This document shows positions 1 through 5,733 of a DNA stretch of 5,894 bases, in pieces. The DNA comes from Flavobacterium sp. (GTDB taxonomy: Bacteria > Bacteroidota > Bacteroidia > Flavobacteriales > Flavobacteriaceae), in contig NZ_JAGKWP010000125.1 of the NCBI RefSeq assembly GCF_021151785.1, forward strand, positions 1 through 5,894, written 5' to 3'. The notes beneath the pieces are model-generated. The model had not been told where the DNA came from. It saw nothing but the letters and a program-made list of their open reading frames with translations, and did not search any database. The position numbers and the translations under genes are program-made. Each line of letters opens with the position of its first letter. Within the stretch, counting starts at the first letter, position 1.

Positions 1-31
1 CAATTGTACTTTTATAACCTCAATAATTCTT

Positions 32-1261
32 ATGCATCAAATATATAATTTAATTGTTATTCTAGCATCGCAAATTGTAAAATTATTGGCCATTTTTAGC
101 CCAAAGATGAAACTATTTGTTGAGGGAAGAAAAAATGTTTTTAGGCACTTGAAAGAGAAAATTCAGCCTCAAGACTCTACTATTTGGTTTCATGTGGCTT
201 CATTAGGTGAATTTGAACAAGGATTGCCTGTTATTGAAAAAATGAAGACACAATTCCCCTCTCACAAAATCGTACTGACTTTCTTCTCTCCCTCTGGATA
301 TGAAGTGCGAAAAAATAATACCATTGCAGACGCTACGGTCTATTTACCCTTAGACACCCTTTCAAATGCTTCTCAATTTCTAAATTTAGTTCATCCAGAC
401 TATGTTTTTTTTATCAAATATGAATATTGGCCAAACTACTTATTACAGTTAAAAAAACGTAACATTAAAACCTATTTAATTTCGGGAATCTTTAGAAAAA
501 ATCAATCTTTTTTTCGTTGGTATGGTAGTTTTTACAGAAAAGCGTTAGAAAGTTTTACCTTTTTCTTTGTACAAAATGAAACATCCAAAGTGCTATTACA
601 AACACTTGATTTCAATAATGTACTTGTTTCTGGTGATACTCGATTTGATCGAGTGATGAGCATACTAGAGCGTGACAATACCTTAGATTTTATAGAAGCT
701 TTTAAAAACAATACGACTACAATTGTTATCGGTAGCTCATGGCCAAAAGATGAAGAAATATTGGTTCAATACATAAACCAAACTTCGAATAATGTAAAGT
801 TTATTATTGCCCCACATAACATTAAACAAGAACAAATTGCTGACTTAAAAAAGAAAATTTCTAAGAATAGTATTTTATTCTCTGAAAAAGAAAACAAAGA
901 GTTAACTAATTTTCAAGTATTTATTATTGATACTATTGGAATTTTAACTAAAATCTACTCCTATGCAGATATTGCCTATGTAGGTGGTGGATTTGGAAGC
1001 CCTGGAGTTCATAACATATTAGAACCCGCAACTTTTGGCGTCCCAATTATTATTGGTCCAAATTACTCACACTTTGCTGAAGCCACAGATTTAGTACATC
1101 TATCTGGCTGTATTTCAATTCAAAACTTTGAACAGTTAGAAGAAAACTTCGATTGTTTAATTAAAAACACATTTTTAACACAAGAAAAAGGTAAGATTTG
1201 CCGTTCTTATGTAGCTCAAAATTTTGGTGCTACTGAACGAATTTTAAAACAAATCTTATGA
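32..1261 (+). CDS. waaA: 3-deoxy-D-manno-octulosonic acid (Kdo) transferase
   Basis: Transfers Kdo from CMP-Kdo onto the lipid A precursor at the inner membrane, the first step of lipopolysaccharide inner-core assembly (GT30 family, also called KdtA). Residues 4-22 form a hydrophobic N-terminal anchor. The N-terminal glycosyltransferase domain has FHVASLGEFE at 53-62; E60 aligns with the catalytic base of the family. KYEYWPN (129-135) replaces the proteobacterial ETELWPN and is usual in Bacteroidota. The C-terminal domain shows GDTRFDRV (201-208), GSSWPKDEE (234-242), APHN (260-263), and the nucleotide-binding stretch from VGGGFG (317) through HNILEPA (327-333) to GPNYSHF (342-348). At 409 residues it is full length. 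The ATG at 32 fits the family N-terminus; only 31 bases upstream are visible, with TACTTTTA at 7-14 as an imperfect -7 box. Its stop overlaps the next start (ATGA), so the two are probably translationally coupled. Whether it adds one or two Kdo residues cannot be read from sequence. Confidence 0.96.
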   Translation: MHQIYNLIVILASQIVKLLAIFSPKMKLFVEGRKNVFRHLKEKIQPQDSTIWFHVASLGEFEQGLPVIEKMKTQFPSHKIVLTFFSPSGYEVRKNNTIADATVYLPLDTLSNASQFLNLVHPDYVFFIKYEYWPNYLLQLKKRNIKTYLISGIFRKNQSFFRWYGSFYRKALESFTFFFVQNETSKVLLQTLDFNNVLVSGDTRFDRVMSILERDNTLDFIEAFKNNTTTIVIGSSWPKDEEILVQYINQTSNNVKFIIAPHNIKQEQIADLKKKISKNSILFSEKENKELTNFQVFIIDTIGILTKIYSYADIAYVGGGFGSPGVHNILEPATFGVPIIIGPNYSHFAEATDLVHLSGCISIQNFEQLEENFDCLIKNTFLTQEKGKICRSYVAQNFGATERILKQIL

Positions 1262-2052
1262 AACTATTTTTAGTTTTACTTACTACCTCTTTTGTCCTTG
1301 GACAATCTAACGCTTTCAAAACAGATTCCATTATTAAATTGGAAACAGAAAAACAACTCGATCAAAAAATTAGATCTTCCAAATTTTCAACTAAAGAAAA
1401 AGTTAGAATTATTGATAGTGTAATTGCTTTTTACGATTCGTTTTCAAATAATCCTAACGCAAAAATAATATTCACATTAGACAAAAGTAAGAATCGAATT
1501 GGAAGCCTATATTTGAGAAAAAGAAACAATTACGTAATAGGAAATTCAGTTACATTCAAAGATGTACTTCGCTTTCTAAACTACAATACTATACTAACTT
1601 TTGTCCCGAAAGAACTACAATACCAATATTTCTTCATCTACTATAATGGCAATATTGAAGAACCAAAAAATAAAATCGATTTTGAAGATCAAATTCTACA
1701 TCACTTACATCTCAACAAAAAAGTGAAAAAAGAATATTTCTATTCATATACTTTATTTCCCAACGTAGCAACGCTATTCAAATCTTTTAAAAAAGAATAT
1801 CGACAAGTATACAACCCCAAAGAACAAAAGGTTTACGCGTCCTGCCGATTAAATCAATTAGCTAATTTGTTGAACTGTTATTTTCCAGAACAATTTATTC
1901 TTGACGATAACACAGAAAATGAAACCTTTTATGATTTCGAAATTGACCTTTCAACTATTGAAAACACCATCAAAGAACTTGAATTTCTGGGATTTATTGT
2001 TTCAGAAAACAAAGCGTTAAAAGAGTATACCTATTTCTCGATAAAAGATTAA
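1258..2052 (+). CDS. Uncharacterised exported protein coupled to waaA
   Basis: I do not recognise this 264-residue protein. A signal peptide is clear: MK, a hydrophobic core at 3-15, and possible cleavage after G15 or A19 (SNA-F), so the product should be periplasmic or outer-membrane associated. No lipobox is seen: there is no cysteine near the signal end. The mature part is Lys-, Asn- and aromatic-rich, with tyrosine/phenylalanine clusters at 122-129 and 160-166, only two cysteines (C196 and C207, close enough to form a disulfide), and an acidic C-terminal segment with a predicted helix around 231-243. No transmembrane segment follows the signal peptide. The start is fixed by the ATGA overlap with waaA, which implies translational coupling; the S46 peptidase gene follows 30 bases after the stop. 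The AT-rich, A-biased codon use matches its neighbours, so there is no sign of transfer. The context hints at an envelope role, but that is inference only. Confidence 0.85.
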   Translation: MKLFLVLLTTSFVLGQSNAFKTDSIIKLETEKQLDQKIRSSKFSTKEKVRIIDSVIAFYDSFSNNPNAKIIFTLDKSKNRIGSLYLRKRNNYVIGNSVTFKDVLRFLNYNTILTFVPKELQYQYFFIYYNGNIEEPKNKIDFEDQILHHLHLNKKVKKEYFYSYTLFPNVATLFKSFKKEYRQVYNPKEQKVYASCRLNQLANLLNCYFPEQFILDDNTENETFYDFEIDLSTIENTIKELEFLGFIVSENKALKEYTYFSIKD

Positions 2053-2082
2053 CTTTACAACGAAAAATTAAAATTAAAAACC

Positions 2083-4239
2083 ATGAAGTTTTTACGATTA
2101 CTATTTATTTTATTTATTGTTCAAGTACAAGCTCAACAGGGCGGTATGTGGATTCCTTCCTTATTAAAAGGAATGAACGAAAACGAGATTAAAGCCTTAG
2201 GTGGAAAGTTAACCGCAGAACAAATTTACTCAATAAACCAATCGAGTATGAAAGATGCCGTACCTCAATTTGATGGCGGATGTACTGCAGAAGTAATCTC
2301 TCCAAAAGGATTGATTTTAACAAACCATCATTGTGGTTATGACAACATTCAAAACCATTCAACGGTTGAACATGATTATTTAGCCAATGGTTTTTGGGCC
2401 TATAAAATGGAAGAAGAACTACCTAATCCAGGAGTTGTAGTGACTTTTGTAGTAAAAATTGATGACGTAACCAAACAAGTTTTTGAAGGAGTAAATGGTT
2501 TACCAACAGAAGCAGACAAACAAAAGAAAATTCAGGAAAACATCGCTGCTATAACCAAATCATATCCAAGAGAAAGCTGGCAAGACGCTATGATTCGAAA
2601 TTTTTATGATGGCAACCAATATTTATTATTTGTAGTTGAAAATTTTAAAGATGTACGTTTAGTAGGAGCACCTCCAAGTTCAATTGGAAAATTTGGCTCT
2701 GACACAGACAATTGGGTATGGCCAAGACATACAGGCGATTTCTCTTTATTTAGAGTATATGCAGACAAAAACAACCGCCCAGCAGAATACTCAAAAGACA
2801 ATGTTCCTTACACCCCAAAACACTACTTCCCTATTTCTGCCAAGGGAATAAAAGAAGGTGATTTTACAATGGTTATGGGGTACCCAGGAAGAACAACAGA
2901 ATACTTACCATCTTATGCTGTAGAGCAAATTATGAATGATTTAAATCCAGCACGTATAGAAGTACGCGATGCGGCTTTAAAAGTACAAGATGGTTTTATG
3001 CGAAAAGACCAAGCCATTAAAATTCAATATGCATCTAAATATGCTTCCGTAGCAAATTATTGGAAAAAATGGATGGGAGAAGCAAAGGGTTTAAAAAAAG
3101 CAAATGCTGTAGGTGCAAAACAAAAATTTGAAAAAGACTTTATGGATAAAGTTGTTGCTGCAAAAAGAGAAGCAGAGTACGGGCAACTTTTACCAGAATT
3201 CAAGCAAAACTACGCCGCTATAAAAGATTATGCCATTGCGAGAGATTACTTTACAGAAGTAGTATTACGTAATTCAGAAATTTTATCATTTGGATACCGT
3301 TTATTTCAATTAGAACAAGTATATAATTCAAAAGGAGAACAAGCTTTTAATGATAGAAAAAATAATTTAATCAAAGGATTTGAGCCGTTATATAAAGACT
3401 ACAATGCACAAGTAGACGAAAAAGTTTTTGAAAAATTAATCGCTATTTATACTAAAAAATCACCGCAGCAATTTTTACCTGAAGCTGTTAAAAATTTAAA
3501 TGTAGAAAACACGACTTCAACACTTTTCAAAAACTCAAAATTGACTTCATTTAATGGATTAAAAGACCTTTTAAGTGGAGAAACTAAAACAGTCCTTGAA
3601 AAATTAAATCAAGATCCAGCCTTTGCCTTAGTAAAAACGATAGCTGAGGCCTACAATAAAAATGTGGCTCCAAAATATGAGGAATTAAACTTAAAAAACA
3701 TTGCTTTACAGCGTACCTACATGAAAGCCATCTTAGAATTGAGTCCAAAATCAGCACGAATCTTCCCTGATGCTAATTCCACTTTACGTGTTACTTATGG
3801 AAAAGTAAAAGGATACAAACCTATGGATGCCGTAGTTTACACTCCTGTTACCTATTTAGATGGAGTGATGGAAAAATACATTCCAGGCGACTATGAATTT
3901 GACTTGCCTCAGAAGCTTATTGAATTATACAACAGCAAAGATTATGGAAAATATGGAGAAAACGGAAAAATGCCTGTTGCCTTTATTGCTACAAATCATA
4001 CTACAGGAGGCAACTCGGGAAGCCCAGCATTTGATGCTAACGGAAATCTTATTGGACTGAATTTTGACCGTGTTTGGGAAGGCACAATGAGTGACGTATA
4101 TTATAGCCCAGAAATTTGTCGAAACATTATGGTAGATGCACGTTATATTTTATTCATAATTGATAAATTTGCAGGGGCTCAAAACCTAATTAATGAATTG
4201 AAAATCATATACCCTACAGAAAAAAAGGGTAAAAAATAG
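2083..4239 (+). CDS. dpp11: S46 family dipeptidyl peptidase, DPP11-like (Asp/Glu-specific)
   Basis: Periplasmic serine exopeptidase that releases dipeptides from the N-terminus of oligopeptides. The signal peptide spans about residues 1-18 (hydrophobic 4-15, cleavage near VQA-QQG), and the mature start GGMWIPSLL is typical of S46. The chymotrypsin-like double barrel is recognisable: TNHHC with catalytic H83 (80-84), D219 in WPRHTGDFSLFRVY, and S645 in GGNSGSP. C67 and C84 match the position of the classic disulfide beside the histidine. The alpha-helical lid lies between the barrel halves, roughly 280-560. N210, W211, N325 and D662 fit the residues known to hold the substrate's N-terminus. 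R663, 18 residues after the catalytic serine in NFDRVWEGTMSD, corresponds to the arginine that gives DPP11 its Asp/Glu preference; DPP7 has glycine there. The 718-residue length is normal for the family. It probably shares the upstream transcript: the 30-base gap has an A-rich leader but no clear promoter or Shine-Dalgarno sequence. DPP7 is the alternative, less likely. Confidence 0.94.
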   Translation: MKFLRLLFILFIVQVQAQQGGMWIPSLLKGMNENEIKALGGKLTAEQIYSINQSSMKDAVPQFDGGCTAEVISPKGLILTNHHCGYDNIQNHSTVEHDYLANGFWAYKMEEELPNPGVVVTFVVKIDDVTKQVFEGVNGLPTEADKQKKIQENIAAITKSYPRESWQDAMIRNFYDGNQYLLFVVENFKDVRLVGAPPSSIGKFGSDTDNWVWPRHTGDFSLFRVYADKNNRPAEYSKDNVPYTPKHYFPISAKGIKEGDFTMVMGYPGRTTEYLPSYAVEQIMNDLNPARIEVRDAALKVQDGFMRKDQAIKIQYASKYASVANYWKKWMGEAKGLKKANAVGAKQKFEKDFMDKVVAAKREAEYGQLLPEFKQNYAAIKDYAIARDYFTEVVLRNSEILSFGYRLFQLEQVYNSKGEQAFNDRKNNLIKGFEPLYKDYNAQVDEKVFEKLIAIYTKKSPQQFLPEAVKNLNVENTTSTLFKNSKLTSFNGLKDLLSGETKTVLEKLNQDPAFALVKTIAEAYNKNVAPKYEELNLKNIALQRTYMKAILELSPKSARIFPDANSTLRVTYGKVKGYKPMDAVVYTPVTYLDGVMEKYIPGDYEFDLPQKLIELYNSKDYGKYGENGKMPVAFIATNHTTGGNSGSPAFDANGNLIGLNFDRVWEGTMSDVYYSPEICRNIMVDARYILFIIDKFAGAQNLINELKIIYPTEKKGKK

Positions 4240-4241
4240 TT

Positions 4242-4257
4242 TTGGCACGATAATTGA
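4242..4257 (+). promoter_or_regulatory. Candidate sigma-54 (-24/-12) promoter
   Basis: TTGGCACGATAATTGA lies three bases past the stop of the peptidase gene. It fits the sigma-54 consensus TTGGCACG-N4-TTGC with the correct GG-to-G spacing and one mismatch (A for the final C). It points toward the small lipoprotein gene; a start near 4269 would give a leader of about 110 bases. Sigma-54 is found in many Bacteroidota. No activator site was identified, so the function is inferred from the motif alone. Confidence 0.5.
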
Positions 4258-4282
4258 AAAATAGTGAAATCGGAATCCAAAG

Positions 4283-4311
4283 AAAAAAAATTAAAAAAAA
4301 GACAAAAAAAA
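4283..4311. other. Three helically phased A8 tracts (probable bent DNA)
   Basis: Runs of eight A occur at 4283-4290, 4293-4300 and 4304-4311. Their starts are 10 and 11 bases apart, matching one helical turn. A fourth run of six A at 4325-4330 is centred two turns further on. Phased A-tracts curve DNA, and here the curve ends directly upstream of the -33 TTG of the lipoprotein promoter. It could act like an UP element or help a distant activator loop to the sigma-54 site; both are inference. Confidence 0.6.
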
Positions 4312-4314
4312 TAG

Positions 4315-4342
4315 TTGTCATATGAAAAAATTTATATCTTTG
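4315..4342 (+). promoter_or_regulatory. Flavobacterial housekeeping promoter of the lipoprotein gene
   Basis: A TTG (4315-4317) is followed after 17 bases by TATCTTTG (4335-4342), a full match to the Bacteroidota -33/-7 pattern (TTG, then TAnnTTTG). Transcription should start around 4347-4350, giving a short AT-rich leader of about 30 bases before the ATG at 4379. No Shine-Dalgarno sequence is present, as is common in this phylum. Confidence 0.8.
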
Positions 4343-4378
4343 CTCCGAATTAATAATTAACCTTTATAATTTAGTAAG

Positions 4379-4597
4379 ATGAAAAAAGTTGTTTTAAGCT
4401 TAGCATTCGTAGCTGCTGTATTAGTTTCTTGTAACAAAAAAGCTGAGGAAACTCCAGCTGCTGACTCAACTGCTGTAGATACTACTGCTGTTGCTGCTGA
4501 TACTACTGCTGCTCCAGCTGCTGATACTACTGCTGCTGCTGCTGACACTACAAAAGCTGCTGAAGCTGCTCCAGCTAAAGAAGAAGTAAAAAAATAA
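4379..4597 (+). CDS. Small Ala/Thr-rich lipoprotein
   Basis: A 72-residue protein with a lipoprotein signal: MKK, hydrophobic core 4-16, and lipobox LVSC at 15-18, so C18 should be lipidated and the mature chain about 55 residues. The mature part is low complexity, dominated by Ala, Thr, Asp and Glu, has no aromatic residue, and ends in Lys/Glu-rich EEVKK. The tripeptide DTT recurs at 34, 41, 49 and 56 in near-regular 7-8 residue steps. The chain is probably disordered and extended, tethered to a membrane. Every mature alanine codon is GCT and nearly every threonine is ACT, which fits high expression. It is monocistronic: its own promoter (4315-4342, perhaps also 4242-4257) lies before it and a terminator follows. 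Similar short DTT/Ala-rich lipoproteins are known informally in flavobacteria, but I know of no assigned function. The minus-strand open frame over it is an artefact of the GCT repeats. Confidence 0.85.
   Translation: MKKVVLSLAFVAAVLVSCNKKAEETPAADSTAVDTTAVAADTTAAPAADTTAAAADTTKAAEAAPAKEEVKK
4493..4537 (+). repeat. Tandem 21-base coding repeat in the lipoprotein gene
   Basis: Two perfect copies of a 21-base unit (4493-4513 and 4517-4537), encoding AADTTAA, are separated by one proline codon (CCA), a period of 24 bases or eight codons. Imperfect copies flank them. Since the period is a multiple of three, slippage would change the length without breaking the frame. Confidence 0.8.
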
Positions 4598-4605
4598 TTA
4601 AATAC

Positions 4606-4621
4606 TTCTTTTCGAAAAGAA
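4606..4621. repeat. Perfect 16-base palindrome before the terminator
   Basis: TTCTTTTCGAAAAGAA is a perfect palindrome starting 8 bases after the lipoprotein stop codon and ending 3 bases before the terminator hairpin. In RNA it could form a six-pair stem with a UCGA loop, putting two stacked hairpins at the mRNA 3' end. As DNA it could be a protein-binding site. Neither role is proven. Confidence 0.6.
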
Positions 4622-4624
4622 ATC

Positions 4625-4652
4625 AATCCCGACTAGGTCGGGATTTTTTTTT
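4625..4652 (+). terminator. Intrinsic terminator of the lipoprotein gene
   Basis: AATCCCGAC (4625-4633) pairs with GTCGGGATT (4637-4645) around a TAG loop: a nine-pair, GC-rich stem. A run of nine T follows at 4644-4652. It ends the plus-strand transcript. On the minus strand the stem is followed only by a mixed T/C tract, so it would be a weaker terminator for the converging DUF1508 gene. Confidence 0.93.
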
Positions 4653-4701
4653 GCCGTAAATAAAATGTAAAATTTCCTCAACAATTAATACAATAAGCTA
4701 T

Positions 4702-5076
4702 TTATTCATTGGAACTAAAAACCTCTTCAGCAGGTGGGAAAATTTCATCAGAGGATGAAAAATCAAGAATTTCAGAAACTGACAGAGTACGCAATATCTC
4801 ATCCACTCCTTTTTGCATAAGTAATTGAGTCGTATATTGTCGGCTTTTCGCTACTTCACTTTTATCTAGAATTATTTTAAAATAGAATTTCCCTCTAGAC
4901 GAACGAAAACGCATAAAAATAACACTTCCAATCATTGCTTTTAATCGGAATATCTCTTCTTCTGCCTCAAAACGGAGCTCAAAATCATTACTAGTAAATA
5001 TGGTTTTCCCTTTACGAGAAGTAAACTCATATTTATACAATCCGCTTAAACGCTGGCTAATAACAAATGTACCCAT
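4702..5076 (-). CDS. DUF1508 (YegP-like) tandem-repeat protein
   Basis: A 124-residue protein, probably cytoplasmic: there is no signal peptide or membrane segment. Two YegP-type repeats are visible. The first spans about 11-47 (LYKYEFTSRKGKTIFTS, then a helix rich in Glu). The second spans about 57-96 (SSRGKFYFKIILDKSEVAKS, then QYTTQLLMQKGVDEIL). The pattern G-K-x-[IF]-x-[FT]... followed by a helix resembles E. coli YegP and other PF07411 proteins, whose function is unknown. The tail from about 100 (SEILDFSSSDEIFPP) is acidic and carries no recognised domain. The ATG at 5076 begins the conserved first strand (MGTFVIS), so the start is well supported. It stands alone, converging on the lipoprotein gene; a hairpin (5113-5142) and a weak candidate promoter lie upstream. 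PUR-alpha-like DUF3276 was considered, but its motifs are absent. Confidence 0.85.
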   Translation of the reverse strand: MGTFVISQRLSGLYKYEFTSRKGKTIFTSNDFELRFEAEEEIFRLKAMIGSVIFMRFRSSRGKFYFKIILDKSEVAKSRQYTTQLLMQKGVDEILRTLSVSEILDFSSSDEIFPPAEEVFSSNE

Positions 5077-5112
5077 GATTAAAATAAAAATTTAGCACCG
5101 TTAAAAACAACC

Positions 5113-5142
5113 ACTTTGGACACTTCTAACAGAAGTCAAAGT
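5113..5142. repeat. Bulged inverted repeat upstream of the DUF1508 gene
   Basis: ACTTTG (5113-5118) pairs with CAAAGT (5137-5142), and ACTTCT (5122-5127) pairs with AGAAGT (5131-5136). The only unpaired bases are a GAC bulge on one side and an AAC loop. The twelve-pair structure begins 36 bases before the minus-strand ATG. It could be an operator, a leader hairpin controlling translation, or an upstream transcript end (TTGTTTTT follows on the minus strand). Confidence 0.55.
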
Positions 5143-5167
5143 ACAAGGAAAAGAATGAAATTTGCAA
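5137..5167 (-). promoter_or_regulatory. Weak candidate promoter of the DUF1508 gene
   Basis: On the minus strand a TTG (5165-5167) precedes TACTTTG (5137-5143) by 21 bases. The -7 box is one base shorter than TAnnTTTG, so this is an imperfect match. It overlaps the outer arm of the inverted repeat at 5113-5142, which would suit repression by a protein on that repeat. No better match was found between 5080 and 5310. Confidence 0.25.
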
Positions 5168-5287
5168 GCAAAAAGAAGCGGAATAATTAGAAATTTTTGA
5201 ACAACAAATCAACTTATATTTACAAAAGCTAACACTATAAACAAAAAATAGTTAAATCCAAACATCACTTTTCAGCAATTCTATTTT

Positions 5288-5300
5288 GTTAATCATTAAC
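5288..5300. repeat. Short palindrome GTTAATCATTAAC
   Basis: Two six-base arms (GTTAAT and ATTAAC) flank a single C. Slightly offset outer arms TTTTG (5284-5288) and CAAAA (5302-5306) add to the symmetry. The form suits a dimeric regulator, but the sequence is AT-rich and no promoter lies next to it, so chance is a real alternative. Confidence 0.3.
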
Positions 5301-5456
5301 TCAAAATATACAAAATCAAGTTTTTGGTGAATTTAAATCTAATTCGATAACCTAAATTAACTATCATTTTTACAAAATGTAACCAATATAAATCACCCAC
5401 ATTTCCACCCTTACATTTTTCTATATTTAACCAAAAGACCTAACAGCAAAATAAAC

Positions 5457-5489
5457 AAAAAAAGCTCCAAACATAGTTTGAAGCTTTTT
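5457..5489 (-). terminator. Intrinsic terminator of the tRNA cluster
   Basis: On the minus strand, AAAAAGCT (5489-5482) and CAAAC (5480-5476) fold back on GTTTG (5472-5468) and AGCTTTTT (5466-5459), with a single mismatch and a three-base loop: 13 pairs in all. A T run corresponding to the seven A at 5457-5463 completes the terminator. It begins directly beyond the discriminator base of the last tRNA-Leu. Its symmetry means it could also stop plus-strand transcripts. Confidence 0.88.
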
Positions 5490-5490
5490 G

Positions 5491-5576
5491 TACTCAAGGC
5501 GGGACTTGAACCCGCACGAACATTACTGCTCACTGGATTTTAAGTCCAGCGTGTCTACCAATTCCACCACTCGAGC
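5491..5576 (-). tRNA. tRNA-Leu (UAA), downstream copy
   Basis: The 86-base type II tRNA starts GCTCGAG and pairs with CTTGAGT at the 3' side, with G1-U72 and G5-U68 wobbles, then discriminator A73. The anticodon stem CTGGA/TCCAG holds loop CTTAAAA, with anticodon UAA at 5540-5542. The long variable arm and the T arm GCGGG-TTCAAGT-CCCGC are intact. CCA is not encoded. It is last in the cluster and followed at once by a strong terminator. Confidence 0.97.
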
Positions 5577-5606
5577 GAATGATATATTGTTGTTATTAAA
5601 ATTTTG

Positions 5607-5628
5607 AAGCCCTCCTTAAGAAGGGCTT
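5607..5628 (-). terminator. Hairpin between the two tRNA-Leu genes
   Basis: AAGCCCT (5607-5613) pairs with AGGGCTT (5622-5628) around an eight-base loop. On the minus strand it lies three bases after the upstream tRNA-Leu and is followed by CAAAATTTT rather than a clean T run. It is either a partial terminator that lowers expression of the last tRNA or a processing signal. Confidence 0.45.
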
Positions 5629-5631
5629 TAG

Positions 5632-5717
5632 TACTCAAGGCGGGACTTGAACCCGCACGAACATTACTGCTCACTGGATTTTAAGTCCAGCGTGTCTACC
5701 AATTCCACCACTCGAGC
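5632..5717 (-). tRNA. tRNA-Leu (UAA), upstream copy
   Basis: Identical over all 86 bases to the copy at 5491-5576, with the anticodon UAA at 5681-5683. The flanks of the two copies differ, so identity stops at the gene borders. It lies 16 bases after tRNA-Gly in the same transcript; the 55-base spacer to the second copy carries a hairpin. Confidence 0.97.
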
Positions 5718-5733
5718 AAAATTTTAATTTCAG

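Larger units (their letters stand above)
5077..5456. other. AT-rich intergenic region without a gene
   Basis: This stretch separates the DUF1508 gene from the tRNA terminator. All frames on both strands are closed by frequent stops and no RNA gene was recognised. It holds a bulged hairpin (5113-5142), a possible minus-strand promoter (5137-5167) and a short palindrome (5288-5300). The remainder, about 5301-5456, shows nothing I can interpret. Confidence 0.7.

Noticed and set aside
38..45. TATATTTG on the minus strand, a possible divergent promoter at the start of waaA
   Set aside because: It matches the -7 box, but the nearest TTG on that strand is 25 bases away, outside the usual spacing. 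The site lies in AT-rich coding sequence and any target gene would be off the window.
2050..2057. TAACTTTA as a -7 box for a separate promoter of the peptidase gene
   Set aside because: The last base mismatches and no TTG is found at the proper distance upstream, so transcription from upstream is the simpler view.
2604..2801. 65-codon open frame on the minus strand
   Set aside because: It lies wholly inside the S46 peptidase gene, opposite conserved catalytic sequence, with no promoter and no recognisable protein.
4211..4230. ACCCT/AGGGT inverted repeat at the end of the peptidase gene as a terminator
   Set aside because: It has only five pairs around a ten-base loop, lies inside the coding region, and is followed by A rather than T.
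4357..4626. 89-codon Ala/Ser/Val-rich open frame on the minus strand
   Set aside because: It mirrors the GCT/ACT repeats of the lipoprotein gene, and its span crosses that gene's promoter-proximal leader and 3' palindrome. The plus-strand frame has a lipobox, promoter and terminator.
5155..5190. 11-codon open frame MKFASKKKRNN on the plus strand, with AAGGAAAAG before it
   Set aside because: It is too short to support as a gene, and no plus-strand promoter precedes it. Shine-Dalgarno-like sequences also carry little weight in this phylum.
5468..5475. TATGTTTG on the minus strand as a promoter
   Set aside because: It matches TAnnTTTG but forms part of the tRNA terminator stem and loop, which explains it better.
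5491..5717. tRNA repeats as an attachment site or CRISPR-like repeat
   Set aside because: Both copies are complete, functional-looking tRNAs. The 55-base spacer holds only a hairpin, and no integrase or further repeats are present.
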